Of a DNA stretch of 64,000 nucleotides, positions 52,261 to 64,000 are shown one piece after another; position 1 is the stretch's first letter, and every line of letters begins with the position of its first letter. The translations under genes and the position numbers were made by a program. The stretch covers positions 18,342,501 to 18,406,500 of the forward strand of contig NC_088787.1 in assembly GCF_949628265.1 (NCBI RefSeq). Direction: 5' to 3'. The notes beneath the pieces were generated by a model. The model was not told the origin of the DNA. It ran no database searches and was given only the letters and a program-made list of their open reading frames with translations. This DNA comes from Cloeon dipterum (lineage: Eukaryota > Arthropoda > Insecta > Ephemeroptera > Baetidae).

Positions 52261-53164
52261 ATGTGGGAGGATACAATTTTGATTGTTTTCATTTCTATTT
52301 TCACTGCTCTTCTTGGAGAAGGTATTTGACCAGTTGAAATATTAATCTGTGAATTAAACAAATTTTTGTTTATCAGGTTTCACCTGGTATATGGTTTACA
52401 GAACTGAAAAGTACCAAAAGCTAAAGGCTGAAGTTGAAAGGCAGAGCAAAAAGTGTAAGCATTATTAAATAACTAAAAAACAATTGCATTTGCGATGATT
52501 CCCAACTCAATTTAACAATTCACTTACTTGCCTTCTGCAGTGGAGAAACGAAAGGAAGCTCATGGAGACTCCATTGACAAGCAGCAGAAGAAGAAAATTG
52601 AAAGAGACGAGGAAAAGCTGAAAAACAACAACCGGGATTTGTCTCTTGTGAAAATGAAGTCTGTGCTCTTCATCGGCTTTGCTTTCACTGCCCTACTCAG
52701 CATGTTCAATTCTGTGTAAGATTGCAATCAGCCTGACCAAGATTGTTCATTGAATATTCCCTTTCAGGTTTGATGGCAGAGTTGTAGCTAAGCTTCCATT
52801 CACTCCGATCTCATGGCTGCAAGGTTTGAGCCACAGAAATCTCTCTGGTGATGACTACACTGACTGCTCATTCATTTTCATTTACATCCTCTGCACCATG
52901 TCCATCAGACAGGTACGTTATATTAAATTCGCATCACCCAAATGGCTGGATCAAAAATATTTTCCATTTTTTTTTTTTACGAAACTTAAGCTGCAATATT
53001 GTCAATATTAAATGAAAAACAGGTTGACTGGACTTTCTTATTTTTGTTATTATAAACAAATATTTTTACAGAACATCCAAAAGTTGCTGGGCTTTGCCCC
53101 ATCAAGGACCGCGTCTAAGCTAAGCGGCAACATGTTCGGAGCGCCTCCACAGCAGCTTCGATAA
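52261..53164 (+). CDS. tmco1: TMCO1, ER calcium load-activated channel
   Basis: Five exons (52261-52321, 52377-52454, 52541-52715, 52768-52912, 53072-53164) join to 552 bp, 183 aa, near the 188 of the vertebrate protein. The order is an N-terminal transmembrane helix (about 5-20), a charged coiled coil rich in Lys and Glu (about 28-80), a second helix (MKSVLFIGFAFTALLSMF), the conserved block FDGRVVAKLPFTP, a third hydrophobic segment (CSFIFIYILCTMSIRQNIQK) and the tail LGFAPSR. TMCO1 is an ER membrane protein of the Oxa1 superfamily, linked to Ca2+ leak and to multipass-protein biogenesis at the translocon. The gene converges with BUD23, the stop codons being 5 bp apart. Confidence 0.96.
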
Positions 53165-53169
53165 GGAAT

Positions 53170-54625
53170 TCAGAACTTTCCACACCTCCTGCGTGCTGAA
53201 TATTTGGAGTCGTTTGCGGTTTGTTTTCCTTGTCGCCTGCGGCGCTCCTTTTTCTCCTGAACCCAGTCTCTCGAGTTTTTCAGCCCCTTTCGTTGAAACC
53301 TCTGCGGTTTGCCACGAACTCTGGAATATTAAATTTGTCATTGTTAAGTTTTTTAAGAACATTATTTATGCTTCAACGTGTAATTGAGGAGTTTCATTCA
53401 TTACTTGCTTGATACATTTTGTTTTAAAAATTTGTAATGTAGCTCAACCCTCATTAAAGCTAGTTTACATTTTAACCTGTACAGATTAAAATTGACAGCT
53501 GCCACATACAATAAAATCTTACCTTTCACTAGAATAACCGACTTGGTCTTCTTCTTGTTCACTTGCTCCTGTTCCAAGAGCTTGCGGCAAAGCTTGGGCA
53601 CCGCCAGTCATTAAAACCAAAAAGACCTTTTTCGCTTTGGTCGAGTGAGGAAAGTCGATGACCAAGCCACCAAAAAATCCAGCCCTCGTGGCTTGAGCCA
53701 TCACAAGTTCTGTTTGCTGATTATTCTCTGGGTAGAACTGCAACACTGCTCTTGAGCCTCGACTCTGTTCCAATTGATTGATTTAATTCAACGCAACAGT
53801 TATTTTTGACAAAAAATTACCAATGAAGCATATAAAGAGGAGAAAAATGCAAGCAGTCTTTTCGCAGGTTTGTGTCCAGCTTTATCAGCATTGCAGAGCC
53901 ACTGCAGAGCACTGATGCTGATGGCTCCATCGAAAGCACCAGCTCTGAAGGGCAGTCCTTGGCCCAGGTCACCAAGGAGAAGGTCACCTTCTACTTCTCT
54001 ATCTCTAGCAACATCTGCAAAAAGCAAGTATTTTTTTTTATGAAAAATAGCTGTTGGTTCATGCAAAAGTGGATTGATGTATTTATTTTGCAATAAACTC
54101 GAGTATTAATTTAAAGATGGAATAAATAAGATTAATATAAATTGTATGAGAGTTGAGCCCTCATCAAACCATATTCCAAAAGAACATAATCAGAATTCAC
54201 CACAAGCATGACAAGTATAATTATGTAGTTTAGAAAATTTTATGTATACCGAGCATAGCTTTGGAGATATCTACTCCAACCCAGGTGTGGCCGTGTTCTT
54301 CGAGGACAGATCCACTCAAACCAGATCCACAACCCAAGTCTAAAAGGAGGCAATGTCTGTCTTCAGGTAAGGCCATCAGCTCCACGGCCCTTTCAGACAT
54401 GGTCAGCTGAATATCAATCATTCTGGAACTGAAGCAAAAATTTAATGATCTTTCGTTCAATCAACAGGACAACCAGTTTACTTTGAAGTGTACTTCCGAG
54501 ACTCATCCACTCCATAGAACTGTTAACAAAAAATGAAAATTGATTCAAATAATGTATTCCACGAAAATAAATATTTTAAGTCATACGATTTCGGGGGGAG
54601 CTAAGTGTTCAGGTCTTCTCGCCAT
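53170..54625 (-). CDS. bud23: BUD23, 18S rRNA (guanine-N7)-methyltransferase
   Basis: Six exons (54625-54587, 54519-54482, 54428-54250, 54014-53821, 53764-53523, 53320-53170) join to 843 bp, 280 aa, about the length of the human protein. It starts [16 protein letters not shown], typical of the family. The SAM-binding motif I is LDLGCGSG (55-62), followed by [21 protein letters not shown] is the conserved acceptor-side block. The Lys/Arg-rich C-terminus ([19 protein letters not shown]) matches the Bud23 nuclear/ribosome-binding tail. The enzyme, with TRMT112, methylates a guanine of 18S rRNA and is needed for 40S maturation. The last exon is in a frame that is not the longest open one there, and was set by reading phase. 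Confidence 0.96.
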
Positions 54626-55370
54626 CGTTGAACGTAAACTGAGTCCTAAAATACGCTTTGATAAACTCAAAAGCGAAATAATAGCTCTCCTATGACACAA
54701 GCCAACTAAGCATTGTTTTTGTTTGAAGATAAATCCAAATCCATGTGGTCGTGAGAACTTGTGGTGATGATCAGATGAGAGTAAATTTCACCATTGGTTC
54801 CCCAAGGAAGGCGGTCGCGATCGATGCAGCCAGTCGGAGATCAGAGCGATTTGAAAAGAAGCGGGAGTGACACTCATTGTTCTGTGATCGAGGCGCCGAC
54901 GGCCGGGCTCGGAAGTGCGAGGGTGGAGTGCACAGCACGGGGATGCGCACCGTCGGCGCCGCCTTTGCTCTGCTCGGCGCACTCGCACGCACCAGCACAG
55001 AATAATTATTATATTGCTCTCCAGCTAGTAGCATTTCTGCTTAGCTCAGGCACGGTCGCCGTACGCCGATTGTCTTCGCTGCAACTGATAAATCACAGAA
55101 CTGTCGCACCTCAGGCATCAAGGTTTCACACCGCACACTTTTGTAGGATGCTGCTTGAGGTATTTATCAATATAATTTTTTCCCCCTACTTTATTTCCAA
55201 CTTTGGGCGAAATTCTGTGCGTGGGTGTGATGGATCATTATTATTATCTGGAGAGATGCGCTCGTTGCGCAGAGTGCCGCGCTGCGAAAAGTTTGACGTT
55301 CGCACGCAGCACACAAGCACACACGGCTCTAAATTTAAAACTGTTTAGCCTTTGGCTAAATTTCCACAAA

Positions 55371-55492
55371 GAGATGACATGTGAAGCAAACAATGCAGAG
55401 GATATGGATGAGAATAGCTCTGTAGCAGGCCCGGACTGTGGCCAAAATTTTTGTCGAGCTTACCGCAACGGAAAGGGGTGCCAGGCCGCGAA
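55371..55492 (+). CDS. Weak Cys-containing first-exon candidate
   Basis: An ATG-started frame of about 40 codons with six Cys (for example CGQNFC and GKGCQ) ends at a strong donor, AC|GTAAGAAG. No acceptor-linked downstream exon was recognised, and I know no family with this sequence. The longer open frame reaches back to 55203. It could be a non-coding exon or chance. Confidence 0.15.
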
Positions 55493-58209
55493 GGGGACGT
55501 AAGAAGTGTACTTAACTCTAACCAGGGCTACTTAAATGAGCAATTGGGTCGTTATATGTTTTTTAAAGCATGTTTACATAGAAAGAACAAAAAATTAAAA
55601 AAACATCAATAAAAAATTCTTAAACAAGCGTTTGAGTAATATTGCTTGTTCTAGTCTTGTATCCTGAAGAAACTTATTGCGTTTTTCGCATTTCTGTGTG
55701 ACCGATTACCGAAGGGATCACAAGAAGTTTTGGTTATTTCTCTTAAGGGAAATCAATGAAATTAAATCCCATTTAAACTTGGTGTTTTCTATCTCTATAT
55801 ATCAAAGCATAAATTTTATTGTTAGCTGAACTATATCAAGTATCGTTTTTTTTTGGTGCGGAATGATAGCAGGATTTATTCCAGGTGATGCAAAACACAA
55901 ATGTTTGAGACCGCATCAGCTTATCACTTGAAGTACGCGAGTCGCATTATTGGTTTCCGGCATTGTGTGTGTCAAGGCACTACAACTCGACGAGAGCCCC
56001 TTGTTCTCGGCTGGGTGAGCCTGCCAATATAATGAAGTGCCGAGAGCACTTTTGCAAAAGTGCATTTTTAATACGCGAAAACTTTTCGAATGCGGTGGCG
56101 GTGAGAGCGCTGCGCGAAAGGTGTAGGTCCTCTCGAGTTCTCGACAGAAAGGGCGATGGCAGCTCCGGTGGCGGTGCGGCGGCAGATGCTCTTGAATTTC
56201 AAGAGCCTTGTTCTTCTATAATAATGTATTTACTCAGTCGGCGCGCGCTGAACGCCGCCGCTTCACCGTCTATGTAGGTGGGCTGTCGTCGCTGCTATTG
56301 TGACCTCAAAGGACTGCTTTATCTTATCAAACGTCATCCTCTCCAAGATTTGCAACTTGCAACGGCCAAATATTTGTATTTGCACTACTCAGCGTTTCCG
56401 TTAACAAAATTATATTCGACTATTGGTGCCTGAAGAGAAAATAGGATTAAATAGGATTTCTTGACGCATTGCTTATCTTAATTTCTCAATAAATGACTTA
56501 TGTTGTTTTTCTTATTTATTTTAGATTTCAAAGATTTTCTCGTTTGAAATATTAAGAAATCATTGGCGATGAAGCAACCATCTGGTTCAAAGAGTTGAGC
56601 TGCGTGATGAAATTCTAATAGGTCCAAGCCAATATCATAAAATACAGTTGCTGAACATGATTATTTAAAATATAACAAAGCAATTAAGTAAAAAATAAAA
56701 TGGAAAGCAGCTTTTATCTAAACATAAAAAAGTTTACGTTTTATTAATTACCTATGAGCATTTGATTCAGCATTTTTACAGAAAAATATTTATAAATTTT
56801 CAAATTAACGTTACTTTTCCACCACCGCTTTTTTATCAGAGCAATATAGCACAGCATGGTGCATGAGTATTCCTTAATTAGTGTGACGTTCATGAGGTGG
56901 CAATCAATCGTTTAAACACTTCGAGATACTGTATATAGTAGAATGAAGTCATTCTCGCGTTATGGCACCTAAATAACACGCTTCCCCCTCTGATAAAAAG
57001 GCACTTTCTCAGAACCGGTGTGTATTTAGAGCGCTCAACAAATTGCAAGGGAATGACTCTTTTGCGATCAGAGGCACCGTTCGCGGGGGCAATTAAAAGC
57101 AAGCAGCACGCAAGCAGATTATCGAGATCAGGCGACAGGTGCACGAATCCAACCGATTTGCCTTTAAACGTAGCTTCCTGCCGTTTTTCTCCACGACGAC
57201 GATAGCGCGCGAGGTACCGAAACACGCGTTACGGTTTTAAATGAATGAGCCGCCGCCCTGCTGATAGTCAAAAGCGCGTGAGGTGCGATTTTTCCATCAC
57301 TCACACTCTGAGAAACGGCGCCTGTTTGCTCGTCTCGGAAAAAAACACGCTCACTCTGAGCAAATATTTTGCCGGGGCGCCGTTGCCGGTAAACGAGAAT
57401 TGGCGGAGGAGAGCTGCCTTTGTTTCGCCCCCGGATGTCTATATACCTGAAAGAGCGAGCAAACGAGTGATTGCGGAAGCCGGCTGCTGCTTTCGCATTC
57501 GAATCTGCTTCTCGTCTCTCCGATGTTTCGCAAAAAGAGAGCACACCAACACTCGAACAATGCCATTAAAGTATTGAATAATCGATGGGCGCTGGCTTTC
57601 GCTACAAACAGGGAAACAGTTTTCTACCGACAAAGCTGTGAAGAGGAAGACTGTTTTTGTTCCATTTGGGTTTTTATGAAATGGAAAAGTGGATATCGGA
57701 CCCTGCTATGGATTAAAGCATGGAATTTTAAACGGATTTAAGACAAATTTAAACAGGTTTAGATATATGTTATTAACCCATTTCTTCGAGTATTTGCCAA
57801 TTAAATCGAACTTAAGGTGGAACATGGTTTTAGTTTTTGTCTCTGAAATAGATGGGTGACGTAGCAAATTTCGACAGTCTGAGGGAAATTTTTAGACTTG
57901 GAAATCTTATTCCATCAACATTTTCACAAGCATTAGTCAGAAAAATGTTTAGAGCAAGATGTAAGTGATTTTTTTGCGATTACGGTTTCATTTAAAAGGT
58001 TTTAGACGGGTTTTTAGCTCTATAATTTCAGTTTCAGATGGTTTTCAGTACGACTCAAGTCTGTAAATAGCAAAACGAATGCTCAAAGAAAATCAGAAAC
58101 ACACTATGAAATTGTTAATTGACTTAAATTACCAACTCTCCTACATTAAAGCAGTTTCTTCCACATTAAGCGTGAATCGTTTAAGGTCACCCACGAAATA
58201 TTGAACAAA

Positions 58210-58248
58210 TTTTTTGCTTTTTATCCCTGTCCGAGGACTGGGAAGGGT
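58210..58248 (-). mobile_element. Very short retroelement 3' end, copy 3
   Basis: On the minus strand this 39-bp piece (CCCTTCCCAGTCCTCGGACA, then GGGATAAAAAGC and an A run) matches the terminal part of the 39-kb and 42-kb copies and then stops. It is the most severely 5'-truncated copy. Confidence 0.55.
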
Positions 58249-59831
58249 TCTTGCTTTATTAAAAAAACATAATTAATCTTGATTACAAATAATGCGTGCA
58301 TAAATTAAGCTGCTAATGAATAGCAGATGAATTTGTAATGAATGGTTAAAGCAAAATTTAATTATTATAAATGGAGATTTGATATTATGCCAAATAATTC
58401 CTAATTTTCTACAAAATCAAGCTTCCCGCTGTTGATTGTAAGTCAATTTTTACTAAATTATTAAAAAAAAAACTATAGATAAGATCTGAAAATAGGCACT
58501 GCTATAATGCCAAACTATAGCAAACACAGTCGGCAAAATCGGCTGGTCAATTGTTATGGTTACTTGCATCGAGCCATAAAGCGTCGCCGAAATATTTTTC
58601 ACTTTGACCTCCATTCTCGGATGTAGGTATTGGATTCGCCGGCGGCAGCGTGGCATCCGCTACTATATGGAGATTTGGAGGCTGAACTGGGATACTTTAT
58701 TGAACGGATGGGTATGCGCTGATAACTCGCAAATCGCGCGCGTCCCTTAAGTCCACCTCCGACTTTTACATCCAGCAGCCAGCCAGCTAGCTGCGACATT
58801 GCAGCCTGGCCGAATATCTATTATGTAACGCCTCTGCTCGCGCTGGCACCCTTCCACCAATATATTACATTTTTTGCGCCGTCGTGTCCTCACGTATTGA
58901 AATTGGAACAAAATTTATTGCTGGATCTCTTCTGCATATTCAGCTGATTTAATTTATGTCCTTTGCGAGCAAGGAGAGGACTGAATATATATACAATTTT
59001 ACTCGTACAGTGGTTTTCAAATCGTGTTTGTTAAGTTTGACCGTTGCTTCCGTTTGCTCCATCCATATTCTATATTAGTTGTTGAATTCACAAAACCATT
59101 TCTGGTTTTCACCAACATTAATGTAATTGATTAGCCGCTTGTTTTCACAAAGCTAGGAATACTCAAGTTGTTGATCACTGTCTATACGTCTTGGTCCAAT
59201 TTACTTTTTATAACTTTAACTAGCAAATTTAAGGAGAGGAAAATGATTCACATCGCGTCACCAAGGGAGTCGATGTTATTTTTGTTTGTATCGTTTGTGT
59301 AACGTTTATTCTCACTGATTCCTTGATTTAACCACTTTGGAACAATGTTCGGTCTAAAAAATTGATAAATTACGGGTTTACGCTGCAAATAGATGGCATG
59401 AGAAATGCTCTTTTGTGAGACGCAATCATTTTCCTGCAAATAAATTTGCAAAATTTAAATAGAACCTTTAAAAATATTTGTTTTTTAAAATACCTAATTT
59501 TAAAGTTCTAATTTCTAATGATCGATAAAATATAAGTATTATTGAACAGTTGAGAGAAGGAAATGAGATAAGTCCTAAAATTTGAACGATTTGAACTATC
59601 CCGGACGTTACTATATATGCGAGAGTTGAAGCGAGATCAAAACGTTGCACTTTGAGCATTCGTGTCAAGAGTCCCGAAATGCTTGCACACTAGATGAAAT
59701 TATACTGACTTTATTTTCGCGAGTGGCATAGTAGCTGTAACGACCCAAACTTAGGGCGTGTGCAACGCAAAGAGCCGCTTTGTAGGCGCGATCGACACAC
59801 ACGATAACATAATAGTATACAATTCGGTGAA

Positions 59832-59849
59832 CAGCAGCAGCAGCAGCAG
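59832..59849. repeat. (CAG)6 trinucleotide tract
   Basis: Six perfect CAG units lie in a non-coding stretch. A minus-strand open frame reads it as a Cys run, which argues against coding. Confidence 0.8.
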
Positions 59850-60404
59850 TCGTGGCAGCCGGGCGTGAAGAAAGTCATCATGCAAAAGGTTATCGGAATC
59901 AGACGCACCTGAAAAAATAAATAAAAAGGCTGAGCTGCTCAGGCTGAAGTGGCAGCAGCGCGTCGTTTATCTCGCTCAGTGAGCACATTGCCGCCGCAGA
60001 CTCATCACAGCCTCCGTCGTTTTTTTTTACTATTGCCAATCACACGGCAGATGTCGCGCCGCAGGCGCAGGTGCTGCAATTAAGAGAGGCCTTTTTCATT
60101 TCAGCCTCGAGTAAACACGCCCGCTGAAAACGCAAACATTTTCGCGTCGGGAAATAAAAAAAAACGAGAGGGAAAAAATAATAATCGACTGGCTCCCTTT
60201 CAACTTTCAGGCAGACGGGCATGCTTTCGCGACGCAACGAGTGTGTTTCCACAGCTCGGTATTTGCATTCACGATAATTATTCTGTCGGCGGCGGTGGTG
60301 GACGGTGTTTAAATAATCGTCAGCGCACACGGGCACATGTTTAAGTTGCCTTTGAACAATATACACACAGCACGCCCGCCTGAAATATCGATTTTGCAGA
60401 GAAG

Positions 60405-60515
<111 letters not shown>

Positions 60516-63500
60516 TCCCGCCAGTGCCAGGGTAGAAGAGCCTTTGCTGTGAATGTTGGTTGCCATGACGACCAATATTGCATTTGCTATCTACGGGCTG
60601 TGTGTGAGTGTGGAACAACGCTGATTTCGTTTTGCTCTTTCTGTCTGTGTGCCGAAACCCAAACAAGATGAAAGCGCGCACACACTGCCAGCAGTAAAAC
60701 GCTGCTACCTACACGACTTGTTGGAAATGTATGGAGATTAAAAATCGGAAATCAGACTAAACTTGAACTCAACGCCAGAGAGAATTAACACATCAGCTTT
60801 ACAATAATATGAAAAATTAGATATTCAAACAGGATTCTAAATCATGGATAAAAGTTAAATAAGCTTTGTTGGTTTTAGCATAATAAAAATTCACTATCGG
60901 TTCACCTTATTTTAACTCTAAAAGAATAATATAACGGTTTTAATAGGATCTATCTGTTTAAATTAATATACATTATTGCTAATCACAATTTCATGATTGG
61001 CTTTTTCTTGCACTAACATTTCCGTTAGTAATATCAAAATAATGAAAATATCAATAAATTATTTAACCAGCATGAACCACGAATGATTAATATTCTATTT
61101 TTAAAGAAATAAAAAAAATGAAAATGGCTCTCCTCTGTGTGGATATTTAACAGGATGGGCGTTTAAAAGCGAACAGTTGAACAGAAAAATTATCTCGCCG
61201 GTTCTCGTTCCGGACAGCAGCTGTTTCGGCCCCCACGGGAATTTACCTGGAAAACGAAATCCACAACGCAGAATTAACTGCAGAGGATTTTGAATATCCT
61301 GCCGTTTAAAAAGATTAAAGCCACTCATTGCTGGACACAATAAAAATTAGAGCATAAATTGATGAAATCCTGTGAAACCCCTGCAATCTCCTCCAAAGTG
61401 ACAAAATTGGAGCAATTGTTTCAGAGAGTGAAATATGTATGTTTTTTAATCTCATCAATTCCATGCATGAATCAAAATAATTATGTGGGAGGCCTACGCG
61501 GCTTTATATTAAAAGTATTTTTGTGGCTGCACAGTGTTTTTTCAATGCGAACAAGAATGCAGGGATTTAGATGTAAGCGAATCCTCTCGTTGGCCTTCAA
61601 AAATCCTGTTTACAAGCTCAAAAGCCGTGTACTATTTTGAAATCCCCAGCGCACGCTGCCGCTGCCATTTGATGCGGAAACTCGAATTTTGAGCCGGTGC
61701 GTGGAGCGTTCCGTTCCGAGCAACGCACTTCCCTCCTCGCAGCGGCCGACATGGAGGTTATGCACCCCGCACGACAGCACTGCCGTTTCATTCCATCCCT
61801 GCGCAGCTGGTTGCATAAACTAGCGCACTGTGCAGCGCAGACACAGATTTATTGCCGCTTTCAATTTTATTGCGACATGGTTTACAGAGGGTTTACAGGT
61901 GTGTGTTTTCCTTGGGCGAAATATGTGCGCATTCACGTTGACAGCACGGTGACATTTTGATAGAGTGCGCGCTGCATAATAAATTCGTTTCGTGAAGCGC
62001 GCGGCCGCTGGTGTTTTACACGAATTAGCTCAACTAATATGAGCTGGCTGGTCAACGTGTTGCTCGGCGAGTGGCGAGCAAAAACGATTGAGATTTCGAT
62101 ATATGTATAGCATCCAGCGGCGCCAACAAAATGAATTATTTATTCCAAAGGTTCATGTGTTGCGTGTGGCATATCGTGGCGCGCAGTCTGCGGGTGGCCG
62201 CTTGCATTATTTCACTACCTGTTTGTGGATCATTGGACATGACGTTCAAATACGCGGCAGCTTGCTTGCTTGCTTGCTTTCGCCCCGACCCACTGACTGG
62301 CTGCCTGCTTGGCTTTTCCGAGGGAAAGATCCCGCTCAAATATTCATGGGCACCGAGTGTGGTAGCTGCGCGTTTCCTCGAGCAGCACTCCCGGAGATAG
62401 ACGCGCACACACATTCACGTCAGGCCTCGGCGGAAGGGGCGAGGATTTTGCACTGAGCAGAAAAAGGAGGTAAATCCGTTCGGTGGTAAAACATGCGAAC
62501 GGCAACATTTTTCTATCTGCTCCGATCGCACAGTACGGACTAAAAAAAATGTGGAACTTCCGTACAAAAGAGCAAGGCACGCAATACCAATGTAGCGTAT
62601 AATTTGAGCAAATGATTATGTTCTCGTGCGGTAGATCATGAATATGCTATCATTCTGGTGAGATCGTCTGACATTTTTCAGAGGGGGCTATATTTTTGGA
62701 GCGGTTGATCTTCTGAACTCAATGCCGATCAAACTGCCATTAGCTGCTAGTTTTTTTCCAGGCTTTTCCAGAAGGCAAAAAATAAGCTTTTCTCATTTTG
62801 TTTTCACCCTTCAAAGAAAAAAATGGGTGACCTCTCCATTTACTCACAAAAGATCATTAGAGAGGCACGTGCCTGCACTGACAGAGAGGTCATTAGTCGT
62901 CCAGCATGCCGTTAATGACGTCGCTTTGCCGCCGCTAAATGCCAATGGATATGTTCGGCCGCAGACAAAAAAAAGCACATGATAATGGCCGGTGGAGGAA
63001 AAGGGAGTTAGATAAGGCCGGGGCGCGCGGTATTTCGCTGATCGATCCCAACAGTACGACCCGCGCCCGGCAGCAGTAGCGGCAGATGAAAGGTCTCCCT
63101 ATCTAATTCTTTCATAATGCACCCCATGCAGATTTCGCCCAGGCTGTCGAGACACCCCCTGCCACGTTGCATGCCGCATCCCTATCTGGGTCAGAAGCAT
63201 CTCAGCCTCATTTCCCTCAGACCGGTCGTTTCTCGTTTAATTGTGATTACGTCCAGACGACACCCCCGCCCTCACCTCCGACCTCGCCTGCACTTAATTC
63301 TACGTGTACACAAATTGCTTCTGTCTTGTGTTGCAGCGGAGTTGAGATGGCGTCGAAGCACAAGGGCCGCCTCTGGCTGCGGGGCTGAATCTGATGGGCC
63401 ATGGCTGGCCGACCAATTCATCACCCCCTCACCGCGCCTTCGGCATTTATCATTCCTCGCCCTCAAACGCAGGTTATTAACCCTCATAGCCATTAATTTG

Positions 63501-64000
63501 GCAGATGGAACAGCACGGGGGCTTGCGTCACGTCAAAATAGAACAACGGATGAGATGGCTCGCTAGGGGGACGTAGAAGACAAAGTTAACTCGCTCATCA
63601 AGCGGTTGCCGAGCGCGTGGACATAGCAATATTTGTGATCGGAGAAAATAGCAATATTTGTGATTCTTTAAAATCGCAGAAAAAAATGGTTGACCGTCTA
63701 AAATTCACAACGCTAAACATGAATGAATAATACAATTCATTCAACAGCACGCACCATAAGAAAAAATATTCATGTAAATTTTTACCAATGAAATATAAAA
63801 TAAAGCAATTGGAAAGTTTGTTGTAAAATCGAACAACCTATTTATTGTTGTTGTATTATTATTCAATTGGAAAAAATCATATACTGGTTGCTCAAAATAC
63901 ATATCTATCATTGCAGTCATTGTGCAAATTATACATATTTCATTTTATGAGTTTCCATTCAAAACGCATTTCAGTACGACTCGCGTGGCGGAGCGCTGCT

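Noticed and set aside
53120..53362. 80-codon minus-strand frame over the end of BUD23
   Set aside because: The BUD23 C-terminus is in a different frame, fixed by the phase of the preceding exon and the family-typical RDW...[11 protein letters not shown] tail.
57164..57577. Overlapping open frames of 110-126 codons on both strands
   Set aside because: Frames on both strands overlap fully, none has a domain, and GC-rich composition lowers stop frequency.

Overview
The window is nuclear DNA of an arthropod, most likely an insect. It has AT-rich intergenic DNA, short GT-AG introns, no bacterial signals, and animal proteins in exons that join in frame. I cannot name the order from the sequence. 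I rebuilt gene models by hand from splice sites and reading phase; five of them close as complete open reading frames.

Layout. (1) 1-8979: no gene recognised; AT-rich with several GC-rich islands. (2) 8980-27344, + strand: a very large gene for a mucin-like extracellular protein. It has three LDL-receptor class A modules, a furin-type site, long Thr/Ser/Pro-rich regions built from two repeat types (a DUF4758-like module and a YTYFTT-type module), a 12-14 copy pentapeptide repeat, an EGF-SEA-EGF block, one transmembrane helix and a cytoplasmic tail. A 7.2-kb exon with its own stop codon and a poly(A) hexamer sits inside it and looks like an alternative last exon. (3) 29771-33924, - strand: arylsulfatase B-type sulfatase, 599 aa, 8 exons, with an unusual C-terminal membrane anchor. 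(4) 33925-44251: gene-poor and repeat-rich, with 5'-truncated retroelement ends in opposite orientations and a duplicated segment carrying a nested MITE-like insertion. (5) 44252-49498, + strand: calmodulin-like EF-hand protein, 290 aa, 7 exons. (6) 50049-51462, - strand: mitochondrial phosphatase PGAM5, 276 aa, 5 exons. (7) 52261-53164, + strand: TMCO1, 183 aa, 5 exons. (8) 53170-54625, - strand: BUD23, 280 aa, 6 exons. (9) 54626-64000: no confident gene; a (CT)52 microsatellite and GC-rich islands.

The 49-55 kb block is compact. The EF-hand gene and PGAM5 converge, PGAM5 and TMCO1 diverge from a 0.8-kb spacer, and TMCO1 and BUD23 converge with only 5 bp between stop codons. These are separate housekeeping or signalling functions (Ca2+ sensing, mitochondrial quality control, ER Ca2+ leak, 18S rRNA methylation) and I infer no shared pathway. 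The most unusual locus is the mucin-like gene, which may make a secreted and a membrane-anchored product from the same LDLa-bearing N-terminus.
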